Assembly (NCBI GenBank): GCA_964491785.1
Contig: CAZBGS010000001.1
Location: forward strand, 310,001-374,000
DNA: 64,000 bases
From: RZZS01 sp964491785
Lineage (GTDB): Bacteria; Pseudomonadota; Alphaproteobacteria; Micavibrionales; Micavibrionaceae
Direction of reading: 5' to 3'
The notes beneath the pieces were generated by a model that was not told the DNA's origin, did not search any database, and saw only the letters and a program-made list of their open reading frames with translations. Numbering within the stretch: the stretch's first letter is position 1; the number at the start of each line of letters is the position of its first letter. Below are positions 37,799 through 46,404 of the stretch, in pieces. Made by a program: the position numbers and the translations under genes.

Positions 37799-38797
37799 AT
37801 GGCACGTCCCGGTCGTCCGCCAATGGCCAAACCGAAATTGCACCCCCTGGTGGATTCATTTCTTGATATGCTGTCCTCCGAACGCGGAGCAGCTACCAAC
37901 ACGCGTCACGCTTACTGGAGAGACATCGCCGATGTCAGCCTTTACCTGCGCGACAAGCGAAATACCGATGTGGACAAGGCGTCTACAGATGATCTCAAGG
38001 CTTATCTCAAGGACTTGAGCGAACGCACTCATATTAAGGGCGAAGGAAGCTCCCAGATAGCAGTCCGCACTGTGGCACGCAGGCTATCGGCTCTCAGGCA
38101 GTTTTATCGTTATATGGTTTCAGAGAATATCCGCAAGGACGATCCAACCTCGACAATAGACAGCCCCAAACAAGGGCGCACTTTGCCAAAGACACTGACC
38201 GAATCAGAAGTTTCCGCACTGATCGGAACAGCGGCGCATGGCGGCGGCAATGACAGTCTTCGACTCGTTTGCCTGCTGGAAATGCTTTATGCCACGGGAT
38301 TGCGGGTTTCCGAACTGGTCGGGCTGCCTCTTTCGGCGCTGGGAGAAGACAATCAGTTTCTGATGATCAGGGGCAAAGGCGGGCGCGAGCGTATGGTTCC
38401 GCTTTCCGAACCCGCCCAAAAAGCTCTTAAGAGTTATCTTGCCGTACGCGGAAGCTTCTACAATACCGATGAAAAAGGAAGCCGTCAGGCCAAGTGGCTG
38501 TTCCCTTCACGTACTTCCGACAGCGGGCATCTGACGCGCCAGCGCTTTGCGCAACTGCTCAAGGATCTGTCGCGCGCAGCCGGAATCGATTCCGACAAGG
38601 TCAGTCCGCATATTTTGCGGCACGCTTTTGCCACGCATCTTCTCAGCCGCGGCGCAGATTTGCGCTCAGTGCAGAAAATGCTCGGACACGCCGATATTGC
38701 CACTACCCAGATCTATACGCATATCGTCGGCGACAAGCTGAAGAAGACCGTCGAGGAGAGCCATCCGCTTTCCAAGACAGGAACCGACAGAAAATAG
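37799..38797 (+). CDS. xerD: Tyrosine recombinase XerD
   Basis: Resolves chromosome dimers at dif together with XerC during division. From the ATG at 37799, with AAAGGAG 10 nt upstream, the protein has 332 residues. The N-terminal SAM-like core-binding domain (about 17-110) precedes the catalytic domain. Catalytic residues are visible in ATGLRVSELVGL (Arg), GKGGRERMVPL (Lys), HILRHAFATHLL (His, Arg), LGHADIATTQIYTHI (His and Tyr). XerC versus XerD cannot be settled by motif alone. Location before accA favours XerD by synteny. Confidence 0.93.
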   Translation: MARPGRPPMAKPKLHPLVDSFLDMLSSERGAATNTRHAYWRDIADVSLYLRDKRNTDVDKASTDDLKAYLKDLSERTHIKGEGSSQIAVRTVARRLSALRQFYRYMVSENIRKDDPTSTIDSPKQGRTLPKTLTESEVSALIGTAAHGGGNDSLRLVCLLEMLYATGLRVSELVGLPLSALGEDNQFLMIRGKGGRERMVPLSEPAQKALKSYLAVRGSFYNTDEKGSRQAKWLFPSRTSDSGHLTRQRFAQLLKDLSRAAGIDSDKVSPHILRHAFATHLLSRGADLRSVQKMLGHADIATTQIYTHIVGDKLKKTVEESHPLSKTGTDRK

Positions 38798-38819
38798 TCA
38801 TTCATATCATCCGTTATGG

Positions 38820-38875
38820 ATAACAGATTTACTTTGGAAAGGGAGGTTTTGTTTGATAACCTCCCTGTCTGTTAT
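38820..38875 (+). other. Nested inverted repeat between xerD and accA
   Basis: An outer 8-bp stem (ATAACAGA 38820-38827; TCTGTTAT 38868-38875) encloses an inner 8-bp stem (GGGAGGTT 38841-38848; AACCTCCC 38858-38865) with a 9-nt loop. There is no T-run after either arm, so it is not a standard terminator. It lies in the leader of accA, about 35 nt upstream of the start. Confidence 0.5.
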
Positions 38876-38908
38876 GAGTAGAGTAAAATCGTTGCGGAAA
38901 AGCATTAA

Positions 38909-39856
38909 ATGAGCCAACTGGATTTCGAAAAGCCTATTCTGGAGCTTGAGGGAAAGATCACCGAACTGCGGAATGTCAGCAGTTCTGGAGATGTGAACAT
39001 CGCCGAGGAAATCAGCCGCATGCAAGTAAAGGCTGATCGTCTGCTGCGTCAGACTTACAGCAAACTTTCACCTTCCCAAAAAGTTCAGGTGGCAAGGCAT
39101 CAAAGCCGTCCTCATTTTCTGGATTACGTAAGCAGTCTATTTTCTGATTTTACGCCGCTGGCTGGCGATCGTTTATATGCCGAGGATCCGGCGTTGCTTG
39201 GCGGTCTGGCGCGTTTCCAAGGCGTTTCCTGCATCGTTATGGGCCATGAAAAAGGAAACGATACCAGCAGCCGTATCCGACATAATTTCGGCATGGCCAG
39301 ACCTGAAGGATACCGCAAGGCGCAAAGACTGATGGAGATGGCCGATCATTTTCAGCTTCCCGTTATCGCCCTAGTCGATACCGCAGGCGCCTACCCCGGC
39401 GTCGGAGCCGAGGAAAGAGGACAATCGGAAGCGATCGCCAAGTCAATCGAAACCTGCCTGCATGTAGGCACACCATTTATCACCGTAATTATAGGTGAAG
39501 GCGGATCAGGCGGGGCAATCGCCATATCTGTGGCCGACCGGATTTATATGCTTGAACATTCGATTTACTCCGTGATCTCGCCGGAAGGATGCGCCTCGAT
39601 TCTATGGCGCAGCGCGTCGCAAGCAAATGAAGCGGCTACCGCTCTCAAACTTACCGCGCAGGATCTTGAGAAGCTCGGCCTGATCGACGGAATAATCGAG
39701 GAGCCTCTGGGCGGCGCACACAGAAGCCGGAATGAAACAATTCAAAGAACGGGAGCAAGGATAGAAACAGCGCTTAAGGAATTGTCGCCGTGGGATCCCG
39801 GCCAGATCAAAAGCGAGCGGAAAAAGAAGTTCCTTGCAATGGGAAGAGCATTATAA
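38909..39856 (+). CDS. accA: Acetyl-CoA carboxylase carboxyltransferase alpha subunit
   Basis: Half of the carboxyltransferase that makes malonyl-CoA for fatty-acid synthesis; it works with AccD and biotinylated AccB. The 315-residue protein begins with the coiled-coil segment FEKPILELEGKITELR. The crotonase-fold core has GHEKGNDTSSRIRHNFGM, RPEGYRKAQRLMEMA, LVDTAGAYPGVGAEERGQSE, and IGEGGSGGAIAI (oxyanion loop). The last 6 nt overlap the convergent ribbon-helix-helix gene. No accD is in the window. Confidence 0.97.
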   Translation: MSQLDFEKPILELEGKITELRNVSSSGDVNIAEEISRMQVKADRLLRQTYSKLSPSQKVQVARHQSRPHFLDYVSSLFSDFTPLAGDRLYAEDPALLGGLARFQGVSCIVMGHEKGNDTSSRIRHNFGMARPEGYRKAQRLMEMADHFQLPVIALVDTAGAYPGVGAEERGQSEAIAKSIETCLHVGTPFITVIIGEGGSGGAIAISVADRIYMLEHSIYSVISPEGCASILWRSASQANEAATALKLTAQDLEKLGLIDGIIEEPLGGAHRSRNETIQRTGARIETALKELSPWDPGQIKSERKKKFLAMGRAL

Positions 39857-40294
39857 CGCTACGCTTTCGCCTCCTGTGCTATCGCCCCCCATACCTGCCT
39901 TTTCCATCGAAAGATAAGAGGATCTTTGCGGTTTGCGAATTCCAGCTGCATTATCCTGGTTTGCCGCAGCGGAGTTACGGGCCAGTCTTGCACGCTCCAC
40001 CATTTTCTCAAAGCGTCCGTGCCCTGCCCTGGCATGGCCTTCCTCCGTTGCCGCAGAGCGGAAATAAAGCATCAGGAAAACACGGATCGCTGCTGTCAGG
40101 GAAGAGTTGCCCCTGCGCATCGAAATAAGGGAACAGATATCATGAATAGAACAGTTTTCTCGCCGGGCTATTTCTTTCAAAGCATTCCACATTTCCAATT
40201 CCAGCCTAACCGATGTTCTTTTACCCATGACGGTAATATTTCTACTGAGAAGCGAACTTCTTGTTTCACCTTGCGAGATCCCCGAATCCTGCAT
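39851..40294 (-). CDS. Ribbon-helix-helix domain protein
   Basis: A 147-residue predicted DNA-binding protein. The ribbon-helix-helix region lies at about 21-75 (NITVMGKRTSVRLELEMW for the strand and first helix, then WNALKEIARRENCSIHDICSLI for the second helix), matching the RHH_4-type family of alphaproteobacteria. The C-terminal 60 residues are hydrophilic and probably flexible. The start at 40294 is supported by an AAGGGGA ribosome-binding site; the later ATG at 40228 lacks one. Two direct CTTATATG octamers lie upstream and could be an operator. Regulon unknown. Its 3' end overlaps accA by 6 nt. Confidence 0.8.
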   Translation of the reverse strand: MQDSGISQGETRSSLLSRNITVMGKRTSVRLELEMWNALKEIARRENCSIHDICSLISMRRGNSSLTAAIRVFLMLYFRSAATEEGHARAGHGRFEKMVERARLARNSAAANQDNAAGIRKPQRSSYLSMEKAGMGGDSTGGESVAL

Positions 40295-40706
40295 TTATAT
40301 TCCCCTTGCCACTTTGTCGTTTTATATATTCTTATATGTACATGCCCTTATATGAGAATTTTTTACTAAAAGCAACGATTTTGGCAACTCATGGTAGGAT
40401 ACCCCATTGCCCTTAGCAAGCCACAACAATTATTGCGTGTTGATTTAAAGTACTGTATTTGTTGTAAAAAATACGCCAAGCCATAGTATATTAACACATT
40501 TCGATGGGCTTTATTATTTTATTATACTAAAAAAAATGCAACCTGGCTTTTGCAAAGGGCGTGCGTCCTAACGTCTTGTATAAGCTATTACTTTTATGAT
40601 TCTTGCGGCAACATACAATAGTATTACTTTTAATTAAGTAGAAAATCCAACTCATGGGGTACCAAACCAAGCTTGAAAACTTGTTTCGAAAGACATATTG
40701 GAAGAT
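40295..40706. other. AT-rich intergenic region between RHH gene and dnaJ-like gene
   Basis: About 412 bp without a supported gene, clearly more AT-rich than its flanks. It must hold the promoters of both divergent genes, but no -35/-10 pair stood out. Direct repeats CTTATATG at 40331-40338 and 40347-40354 lie 37-60 nt upstream of the RHH start. No RNA gene fold was recognised by eye. Confidence 0.6.
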
Positions 40707-41309
40707 ATGCCAAAGGTTAAACTTAAAAGAGGATCTGCTGAATTCGACGACAATCCGGATGAGATCCGGACGACTATCCGCCATTGCGAGATGCCGGGCT
40801 GCTGCGCCGAGGCCGGATACAAAGCTCCCAAGGACAGAAGCCTTGGCGAGTATTATCACTTTTGTCTGGAACATGTGCAGGAATACAACCGCGCCTGGGA
40901 TTTTTTCTCAGGGATGTCAAATATAGAGGTCGAGAGTTATATGGCCAACAGCCTGTATGGCGACAGACCGACCTGGAAGTATGGCGTCAATGGCGAGATC
41001 CACAGAATTCTTGAAGACAGGGCCTGGCAAAGCTATCACTTCCGCGAAGAAACAAAGCGGATGGACGAAAAGTCCTTTAAAAGTCAAATAGTTCAGAACT
41101 CACCTGAACTCAAGGCAATGGAGGTCATGGGGCTGGAACCGCCGTTGACACTCAAGGAAATCAAGGCGAAATACAAGATACTGGTCAAGCAGCATCACCC
41201 GGACTTAAACCCGGGCGACCCGGTTGCCGGCGAAACTCTTAAATCGATAAACATGGCCTATACCATTCTGAAGCTGGCATACGACAAATACGAGAAACTG
41301 AAAGCCTGA
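40707..41309 (+). CDS. DnaJ-domain protein upstream of cobS
   Basis: A 200-residue protein from the ATG at 40707 (MPKVKLKRGSAEF). The first ~60 residues carry cysteines (CEMPGCCAEAGYKAPKD) that could bind a metal. A C-terminal J domain (about 145-200) follows with the diagnostic HPD (VKQHHPDLNPGDP). The J domain would stimulate an Hsp70 partner. The gene is 4 nt before cobS. DnaJ-cobS-cobT linkage is common in alphaproteobacteria and suggests the J protein assists assembly of that AAA+ complex, though this is inference. Confidence 0.88.
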   Translation: MPKVKLKRGSAEFDDNPDEIRTTIRHCEMPGCCAEAGYKAPKDRSLGEYYHFCLEHVQEYNRAWDFFSGMSNIEVESYMANSLYGDRPTWKYGVNGEIHRILEDRAWQSYHFREETKRMDEKSFKSQIVQNSPELKAMEVMGLEPPLTLKEIKAKYKILVKQHHPDLNPGDPVAGETLKSINMAYTILKLAYDKYEKLKA

Positions 41310-41313
41310 AGAA

Positions 41314-42381
41314 ATGATCGAGAAACAGATCGACGAACTTGATAAAGAACGCGAACCGATGTCGTCATCGTTCGACATTACGCATATCAAGAACAAAAAC
41401 CGCTACACTTCTATACCGGACGCGAAATTCAATGTGCGGGAGGTATTCGGGCTGGATACCGACTGGGAAGTTCCCGGTTTTAGCGGGGACAACGCCAATG
41501 TTCCCGAGATCGACAAGGCCTACCACTTCGACCATGACACTACTCTGGCCATTCTCGCGGGGTTCGCCTTTAACCGCAGGGTGATCATCCAGGGTTATCA
41601 CGGCACCGGCAAGTCGACCCATATCGAACAGGTGGCGGCACGTCTCAACTGGCCGTGCGTGCGGATAAATCTGGACAGTCATGTGAGCCGGATGGATCTT
41701 ATCGGCAAGGACATGATCGTCCTCAAGGAAGGCAAGCAGATGACCGAGTTTCGCGAAGGTCTGCTGCCATGGTCGCTCCAGAATCCGGTGGCGCTCGTTT
41801 TCGACGAGTACGACGCCGGCAGGCCGGATGTGATGTTCGTCATCCAGAGGGTGTTGGAATCCGAAGGCCGGCTTACCCTTCTCGACCAGAACACGATCAT
41901 CCGCCCTCACCCGGCCTTCCGGCTGTTCGCCACAGCGAACACCATCGGGCTAGGCGACACCAGCGGCCTTTACCACGGATCGCAGCAGATAAACCAGGCG
42001 CAGCTCGACCGCTGGAACATCATGGCCACGCTCAACTATCTGTCGCATGAGGACGAGACCTCTATCATGCTGCGGAAAGTTCCCGCTTTCGATACTCCGG
42101 AAGGGAGAACCGATATCGCGCGGATGGTCAGCTTCGCGGATCTGACGAGGCAGGGATTCATCAACGGCGACCTTTCAACGCTGATGTCGCCAAGGACGGT
42201 GCTTACCTGGGCGGAGAACACGATAATATTCGCCGACCGGGAACTGGCGTTCCGTCTGACATTCCTGAACAAATGCGACGAGATGGAGAGATCGATAGTC
42301 GCCGAATACTACCAGCGCTGCTTTGGAATAGAGCTGCCGGAACATTTTATTAAAACGCAAAGGGCTGTGCCGGGAACATGA
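41314..42381 (+). CDS. cobS: CobS-like AAA+ ATPase (cobaltochelatase subunit)
   Basis: CobS is the MoxR-type AAA+ subunit that, with CobT, powers cobalt insertion by CobN in aerobic B12 synthesis. The 355-residue protein has the family opening (FNVREVFGLDTDWEVPGFSG after an N-terminal extension), Walker A GYHGTGKSTHIEQ (about 94-106), Walker B ALVFDEYDAG, and the sensor region with LFATANTIGLGDTSGLYHG. An alternative ATG lies at 41359. No cobN or other B12 gene is in the window. In many alphaproteobacteria cobST occurs apart from the cobalamin genes. Confidence 0.93.
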   Translation: MIEKQIDELDKEREPMSSSFDITHIKNKNRYTSIPDAKFNVREVFGLDTDWEVPGFSGDNANVPEIDKAYHFDHDTTLAILAGFAFNRRVIIQGYHGTGKSTHIEQVAARLNWPCVRINLDSHVSRMDLIGKDMIVLKEGKQMTEFREGLLPWSLQNPVALVFDEYDAGRPDVMFVIQRVLESEGRLTLLDQNTIIRPHPAFRLFATANTIGLGDTSGLYHGSQQINQAQLDRWNIMATLNYLSHEDETSIMLRKVPAFDTPEGRTDIARMVSFADLTRQGFINGDLSTLMSPRTVLTWAENTIIFADRELAFRLTFLNKCDEMERSIVAEYYQRCFGIELPEHFIKTQRAVPGT

Positions 42382-42449
42382 TTATTCCCTCTGGCGGGAA
42401 GCGATCACCCCCACCCTGAACCGTAGCCCTCAGGGAGAAGGCAAACTAG

Positions 42450-44300
42450 ATGGGCAAGGATAGCGGAAGCGATGAATTCAAGACTGCCACGGCATCGGTG
42501 TTCAGAGCGCTTTCACGGCTGAGGGATATCGAGGTTGATTACAGCGCTTCGGCCAGGGCCGGGGAGCAACAGACCGGCGAGGACAGGGCCACACTGCCTC
42601 TCCCCGCCCCGCGCCTTTCGCCAAACGAGGTCGGAGTTGTCCGGGGGAGTTCGGATATCAAGGCGCTGCGCCTTCGATACCATGACTTCAAACTTCATAA
42701 AAAGCTGGCTCCGGAAGACGGCGAAGCGAGAACGGCGCTGGAGGCGATGGAACAGGCCAGATGCGAGGCGCTCGGGGCCAGGCTTATGGCCGGGGTGGAG
42801 CGGAACATCTCCGATCTGTATGAAACCAGACTTGAGAGATACGGTTATGATCGGGCAGGAGGCAGGGAGGAAATACCGCTTGCGGAAGCCCTGCATGTGC
42901 TGACGTGGCTTTCGCTCGGCGGACGCGAGGCCGGGCCGGGGATGAAGCGGGTCAGAGATCTCTGGCAGCCGTGGGTTTCCGAAAAGCTTGAAGGCGAAAG
43001 TCTGGAGGTTCTGTCCGGTTACGCCCACGATCAAAGCGGGTTCGCGCGCATGGCCAAGAAGCTGCTCGGCAGGATGGAACTCAAAGCCGGGGGCGAGGAA
43101 GAGAGCGAGGCGCGGGACAAGCAGGACAGCCTCGATCAGGAGACGGCCGGCGATAACGGCGATTCCCAGTCGATGGAAGCCGTGGCCGGAGAGCCGAGCC
43201 TTGAGGACGAGAGCGACCAGGCCGAAGCCCCCGCCCCGGATCAGAGCAGCGTTGAGGTCAGCGAGGGCGAGACCGAGGGCGAAGCGCAGGACGGAGCGGT
43301 TCCCGGAGCGCCTGATTTCGAGAGGCCGGAAGGTTTTATTCCCGGCCCCGAGGGGCTGTATCATGTATACACCACGAAATTCGACGAGGTGATCAACGCG
43401 AACCGGCTCGCGGAGCCGGAGGAGTTACGGGCGCTGCGCCAGACGCTCGATGGCCAACTGGCGCATGTTCAGGGGATCGTCAGCAAGCTCGCCAACAAGC
43501 TGCAACGCCGCCTGATGGCGAAGCAGCAGCGTTCATGGCTGTTCGACCTGGAGGAAGGGGTTCTGGACACTTCGAAGCTTTCGCGGGTGATCGCCAATCC
43601 CAATGTTTCCCTTACCTACAAGATGGAGGCCGAGACCAGGTTCCGGGATACGGTGGTGACACTGCTTATCGACAATTCCGGATCGATGCGCGGCAGGCCG
43701 ATCACGATCGCGGCGATATGCACCGATATCCTGGCCAGGACGCTGGAGCGGGCCGGAGTGAAGGTCGAGATTCTCGGCTTTACCACCAGCGAGTGGAAGG
43801 GAGGGAAATCGAGGCAGCTCTGGACGGAGAACGGGCGGCCCGCAAGGCCGGGGAGGCTCAACGACCTGCGGCATATCATCTACAAATCCGCGGACGAGCC
43901 GTGGAGGAGGACGCGGAAAAATCTCGGTCTGATGCTGAAAGAGGGGATACTCAAAGAGAACATCGACGGCGAGGCGCTCGCCTGGGCGTATAACCGTCTG
44001 GCAAGGAGGCAGGAGCAACGCAAGATACTGATGGTAATCTCCGACGGAGCGCCGGTGGACGATTCAACTCTTTCGGTAAATCCTTCCAATATTCTGGAGC
44101 GCGATCTTAAAAGCATCATTAAATGGATCGAGACGAAATCGAAAGTGGAGATGACGGCCATCGGTATCGGTCACGACGTCACCCGCTATTACAGCAAGTC
44201 GATAACCATCACTGACGCAGAGGCGCTGGCTGAGGCGCTGATCTACCAACTAGAGAGGTTGCTGGATGAGAGCGGGGCAAGATCTCAGCGCAGGCGGTAA
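42450..44300 (+). CDS. cobT: CobT-like cobaltochelatase subunit with VWA domain
   Basis: The partner of CobS. The 616-residue protein has an N-terminal helical domain (about 1-215), a strongly acidic low-complexity linker (about 215-285, many Glu, Asp and Gln), and a C-terminal integrin-like VWA domain (about 395-610). The VWA domain has a complete MIDAS motif, DNSGSM (LLIDNSGSMRGRPIT), and a later Asp in ISDGAPVDD. CobS and CobT form stacked hexamers in known systems. The ribosome-binding site is AGGGAGAAGG. It is 68 nt after cobS; a short hairpin, TTCCC-TCTGGC-GGGAA, lies in the gap. Confidence 0.93.
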   Translation: MGKDSGSDEFKTATASVFRALSRLRDIEVDYSASARAGEQQTGEDRATLPLPAPRLSPNEVGVVRGSSDIKALRLRYHDFKLHKKLAPEDGEARTALEAMEQARCEALGARLMAGVERNISDLYETRLERYGYDRAGGREEIPLAEALHVLTWLSLGGREAGPGMKRVRDLWQPWVSEKLEGESLEVLSGYAHDQSGFARMAKKLLGRMELKAGGEEESEARDKQDSLDQETAGDNGDSQSMEAVAGEPSLEDESDQAEAPAPDQSSVEVSEGETEGEAQDGAVPGAPDFERPEGFIPGPEGLYHVYTTKFDEVINANRLAEPEELRALRQTLDGQLAHVQGIVSKLANKLQRRLMAKQQRSWLFDLEEGVLDTSKLSRVIANPNVSLTYKMEAETRFRDTVVTLLIDNSGSMRGRPITIAAICTDILARTLERAGVKVEILGFTTSEWKGGKSRQLWTENGRPARPGRLNDLRHIIYKSADEPWRRTRKNLGLMLKEGILKENIDGEALAWAYNRLARRQEQRKILMVISDGAPVDDSTLSVNPSNILERDLKSIIKWIETKSKVEMTAIGIGHDVTRYYSKSITITDAEALAEALIYQLERLLDESGARSQRRR

Positions 44301-44360
44301 AAGTTATTCCGGCTTCTTAACTCTTGCACGGCCTGGCCTATCCGTTCTAGAAATCAGGTC

Positions 44361-45809
44361 ATGAGCAAGCAGATATACAAACCCAAACCCGTTAGCGGTT
44401 TTCCCGAGTGGCTTCCTGAAGTGCGGCTGGTCGAGCAGCGCTGGATGGATCATATTCGGGCGATTTTTGAAAGCTACGGCTTTTGTTCGATCGAGACGCC
44501 TAGCGTCGAGGAACTTGAAGTCATCAATGCCAAGGGCGGCGATGCCGACAAGGAGATTTATGTAATAGAACGGCTCCATAAGGAAGAGGGAGACAAGGAG
44601 GCGAGGCTCGCCCTGCACTTCGACCAGACGGTGCCGCTCGCGCGCTATGTGGCGCAGCACCTCAACGATCTGGTCTTTCCGTTCAAGCGTTACCAGATGC
44701 AGAAAGTCTGGCGCGGCGAAAGGCCGCAGGCCGGGCGGTTCCGCGAGTTCTACCAGTGCGATATCGACGTGATCAATATCGACTCTCTGCCCCTGCATTT
44801 CGACGCGGAAATGCCCGCGATAATCTGGGAGATTCTAAGTTCTCTTCCGGGGATGGAGGGGGAGAAGATCCAGCTCAGGATCAGTAACAGGAAGATATTG
44901 ATGGGTTTGCTTGAAGCACTGGGCATTAATGCTGATAAAACCGAGTATATCACCGAGGCGCTCAGGGCCGTTGATAAATACGAGAAACAAGGCGAGGAAT
45001 TTGTAAGAGATTCCATCGTCAAGCTTTCTCTCCGGCTGCAATACGGCAAAGAACAAGGCGAGCGCATAGCGAATGCGCTTTTAGATCTGGCTAAAATTAA
45101 AGTTTCCCATGCAAATGAATTAAAGGAATGCATGAAAACAATCATCAATCGTCATTCCGGCGAAAACCGGAATCCATCTGCAGGCGACGTGGCAGATTCA
45201 AAATGGGCCCCGGCTTCCGCCGGGGTGACGGGTTTGTTCGAACAGGGAACAGATGAACTTTCATTCATTCTCAACCAACTCTCGCACCTTCCGGAAGGGG
45301 CTGTTGTTGCCGATCTGTCGATTGTTCGGGGGCTGGATTATTACACCGGGACGGTTTACGAGACTGTGTTCGTTGACGATCCGGGGTATGGATCTATCTG
45401 TTCGGGGGGGAGGTATGACGATCTGGCCAGCGGCTATATCAACAAGGCTCTGCCCGGCGTCGGGATTTCGATCGGGTTTTCCAGGCTGTTCGACCGGCTG
45501 CGCCAGCAGGGCAAATTGCCGGTGAAGGCATGCACGCCAGCAGACATTCTGATGGTGCTTCCGGGCGAGGAACAGCGCGACGAAGCTTCAGAGGCCGCCA
45601 GGATTTTGCGGGGCCGCGGCTTTAAGGTCGAGCTGTACCACGCGCCGCAAAAACTGAAGAAACAGATGTCCTATGCCGAGAGAAAGGGGATACCCTATGT
45701 GTGGTTCCCGCCTTTCGAAAGCGGGCAGGCGCATGAAGTCAAGAACATGGCGAGCGGGAATCAGACCCGCGCCGAACCGCAGAACTGGAGGCCCGATGGC
45801 GAAGAATAG
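44361..45809 (+). CDS. hisS: Histidyl-tRNA synthetase with in-frame palindromic insertion
   Basis: Charges tRNA-His. The 482-residue protein is class II: motif 2 VWRGERPQAGRFREFYQC, the HisA-region VRGLDYYTGTVYE, and motif 3/GGRYDDL. Family length is usually 420-430. The excess is at residues about 264-290, where an 81-bp palindromic repeat (45151-45231) is read through in frame, giving the peptide HSGENRNPS to WAPASAGVTG. The insertion falls in the loop between the helical segment ending NELKECMKT and the conserved GTDELSFIL helix. The active-site motifs are intact, so the enzyme is probably functional. Motif 2 (REFYQCDID) is closer to the eukaryote-type spelling than to the E. coli one. Confidence 0.95.
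   Translation: MSKQIYKPKPVSGFPEWLPEVRLVEQRWMDHIRAIFESYGFCSIETPSVEELEVINAKGGDADKEIYVIERLHKEEGDKEARLALHFDQTVPLARYVAQHLNDLVFPFKRYQMQKVWRGERPQAGRFREFYQCDIDVINIDSLPLHFDAEMPAIIWEILSSLPGMEGEKIQLRISNRKILMGLLEALGINADKTEYITEALRAVDKYEKQGEEFVRDSIVKLSLRLQYGKEQGERIANALLDLAKIKVSHANELKECMKTIINRHSGENRNPSAGDVADSKWAPASAGVTGLFEQGTDELSFILNQLSHLPEGAVVADLSIVRGLDYYTGTVYETVFVDDPGYGSICSGGRYDDLASGYINKALPGVGISIGFSRLFDRLRQQGKLPVKACTPADILMVLPGEEQRDEASEAARILRGRGFKVELYHAPQKLKKQMSYAERKGIPYVWFPPFESGQAHEVKNMASGNQTRAEPQNWRPDGEE
45151..45231. repeat. Palindromic repeat element inside hisS (family A)
   Basis: Two hairpins in 81 bp (27 codons): ATTCCGG-CGAAAA-CCGGAAT (45154-45173) and CCCCGGC-TTCC-GCCGGGG (45208-45225). They are bounded by GTCAT at the left and GGTGACGG at the right, the same borders as the intergenic copy at 30928-31005 (78 bp). 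The length is a multiple of three and there is no stop in the hisS frame. Confidence 0.82.
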
Positions 45810-46377
45810 GTTTTTCCCGTTAATCGGCCTGTGCTTGCTTTTGAGCGCACAGAGCGCGCATGCCGAGCCTTTTACCCTTGCGCCGACGGGATGCGATTTT
45901 CAGATCACCTTCCCCGAGAAGCCTTACAGAAGCGAAAAATGCGACGAGGTTGGCGCCAGATGTTATGCGGTCAATAATTTTACCAGGGTTTTCGATCTTC
46001 ATACGACGGTCAATTTCCGGATTACCTGCAACCCTTCGCCCGAGGGAGCGCTGGAGCGTTATAGCGGCGAGACGCTGAAGACCGTACTGAAAGGCATGAT
46101 CGATAATAATACCATTACCGAATACGACCTTCACTTCAACGAGTCGGAAAAGACCAAACTCGCATCTCTGACCGGGACGGGAAAAGTCGGTTTGACGCCG
46201 ATGATCTACACGGCTCAGATATGGGTCGGGCCGAATTCCCTGTTTACGATGGAAGGGGAACTGATCGGCAAGGGCAGCACCGAAGCCGACGACCTTTTTG
46301 CCGGGATCATTTCCAGCATCAGGACGAAGGAAGCGGAGAAAGACGCCAGCGAGGCCGAGGCGAAGCCTGAGGAATAG
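45796..46377 (+). CDS. Secreted protein of unknown function, downstream of hisS
   Basis: A 193-residue protein from the ATG at 45796 (MAKNRFFPLIGLCLLLSAQS), overlapping the hisS stop by 14 nt. A clear signal peptide ends at AHA (about residue 22). The mature part is beta-rich with four cysteines (GCDFQITFPEKP; CDEVGARCY; ITCNPSPEG) that could form disulphides, and an acidic Glu/Ala/Lys tail. I recognise no family. The coupling to hisS is probably positional, since in-frame translation from a tRNA synthetase transcript does not define function. Confidence 0.75.
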   Translation: MAKNRFFPLIGLCLLLSAQSAHAEPFTLAPTGCDFQITFPEKPYRSEKCDEVGARCYAVNNFTRVFDLHTTVNFRITCNPSPEGALERYSGETLKTVLKGMIDNNTITEYDLHFNESEKTKLASLTGTGKVGLTPMIYTAQIWVGPNSLFTMEGELIGKGSTEADDLFAGIISSIRTKEAEKDASEAEAKPEE

Positions 46378-46404
46378 AAACAGCTGACAAGCCTTGATGG
46401 TCGA

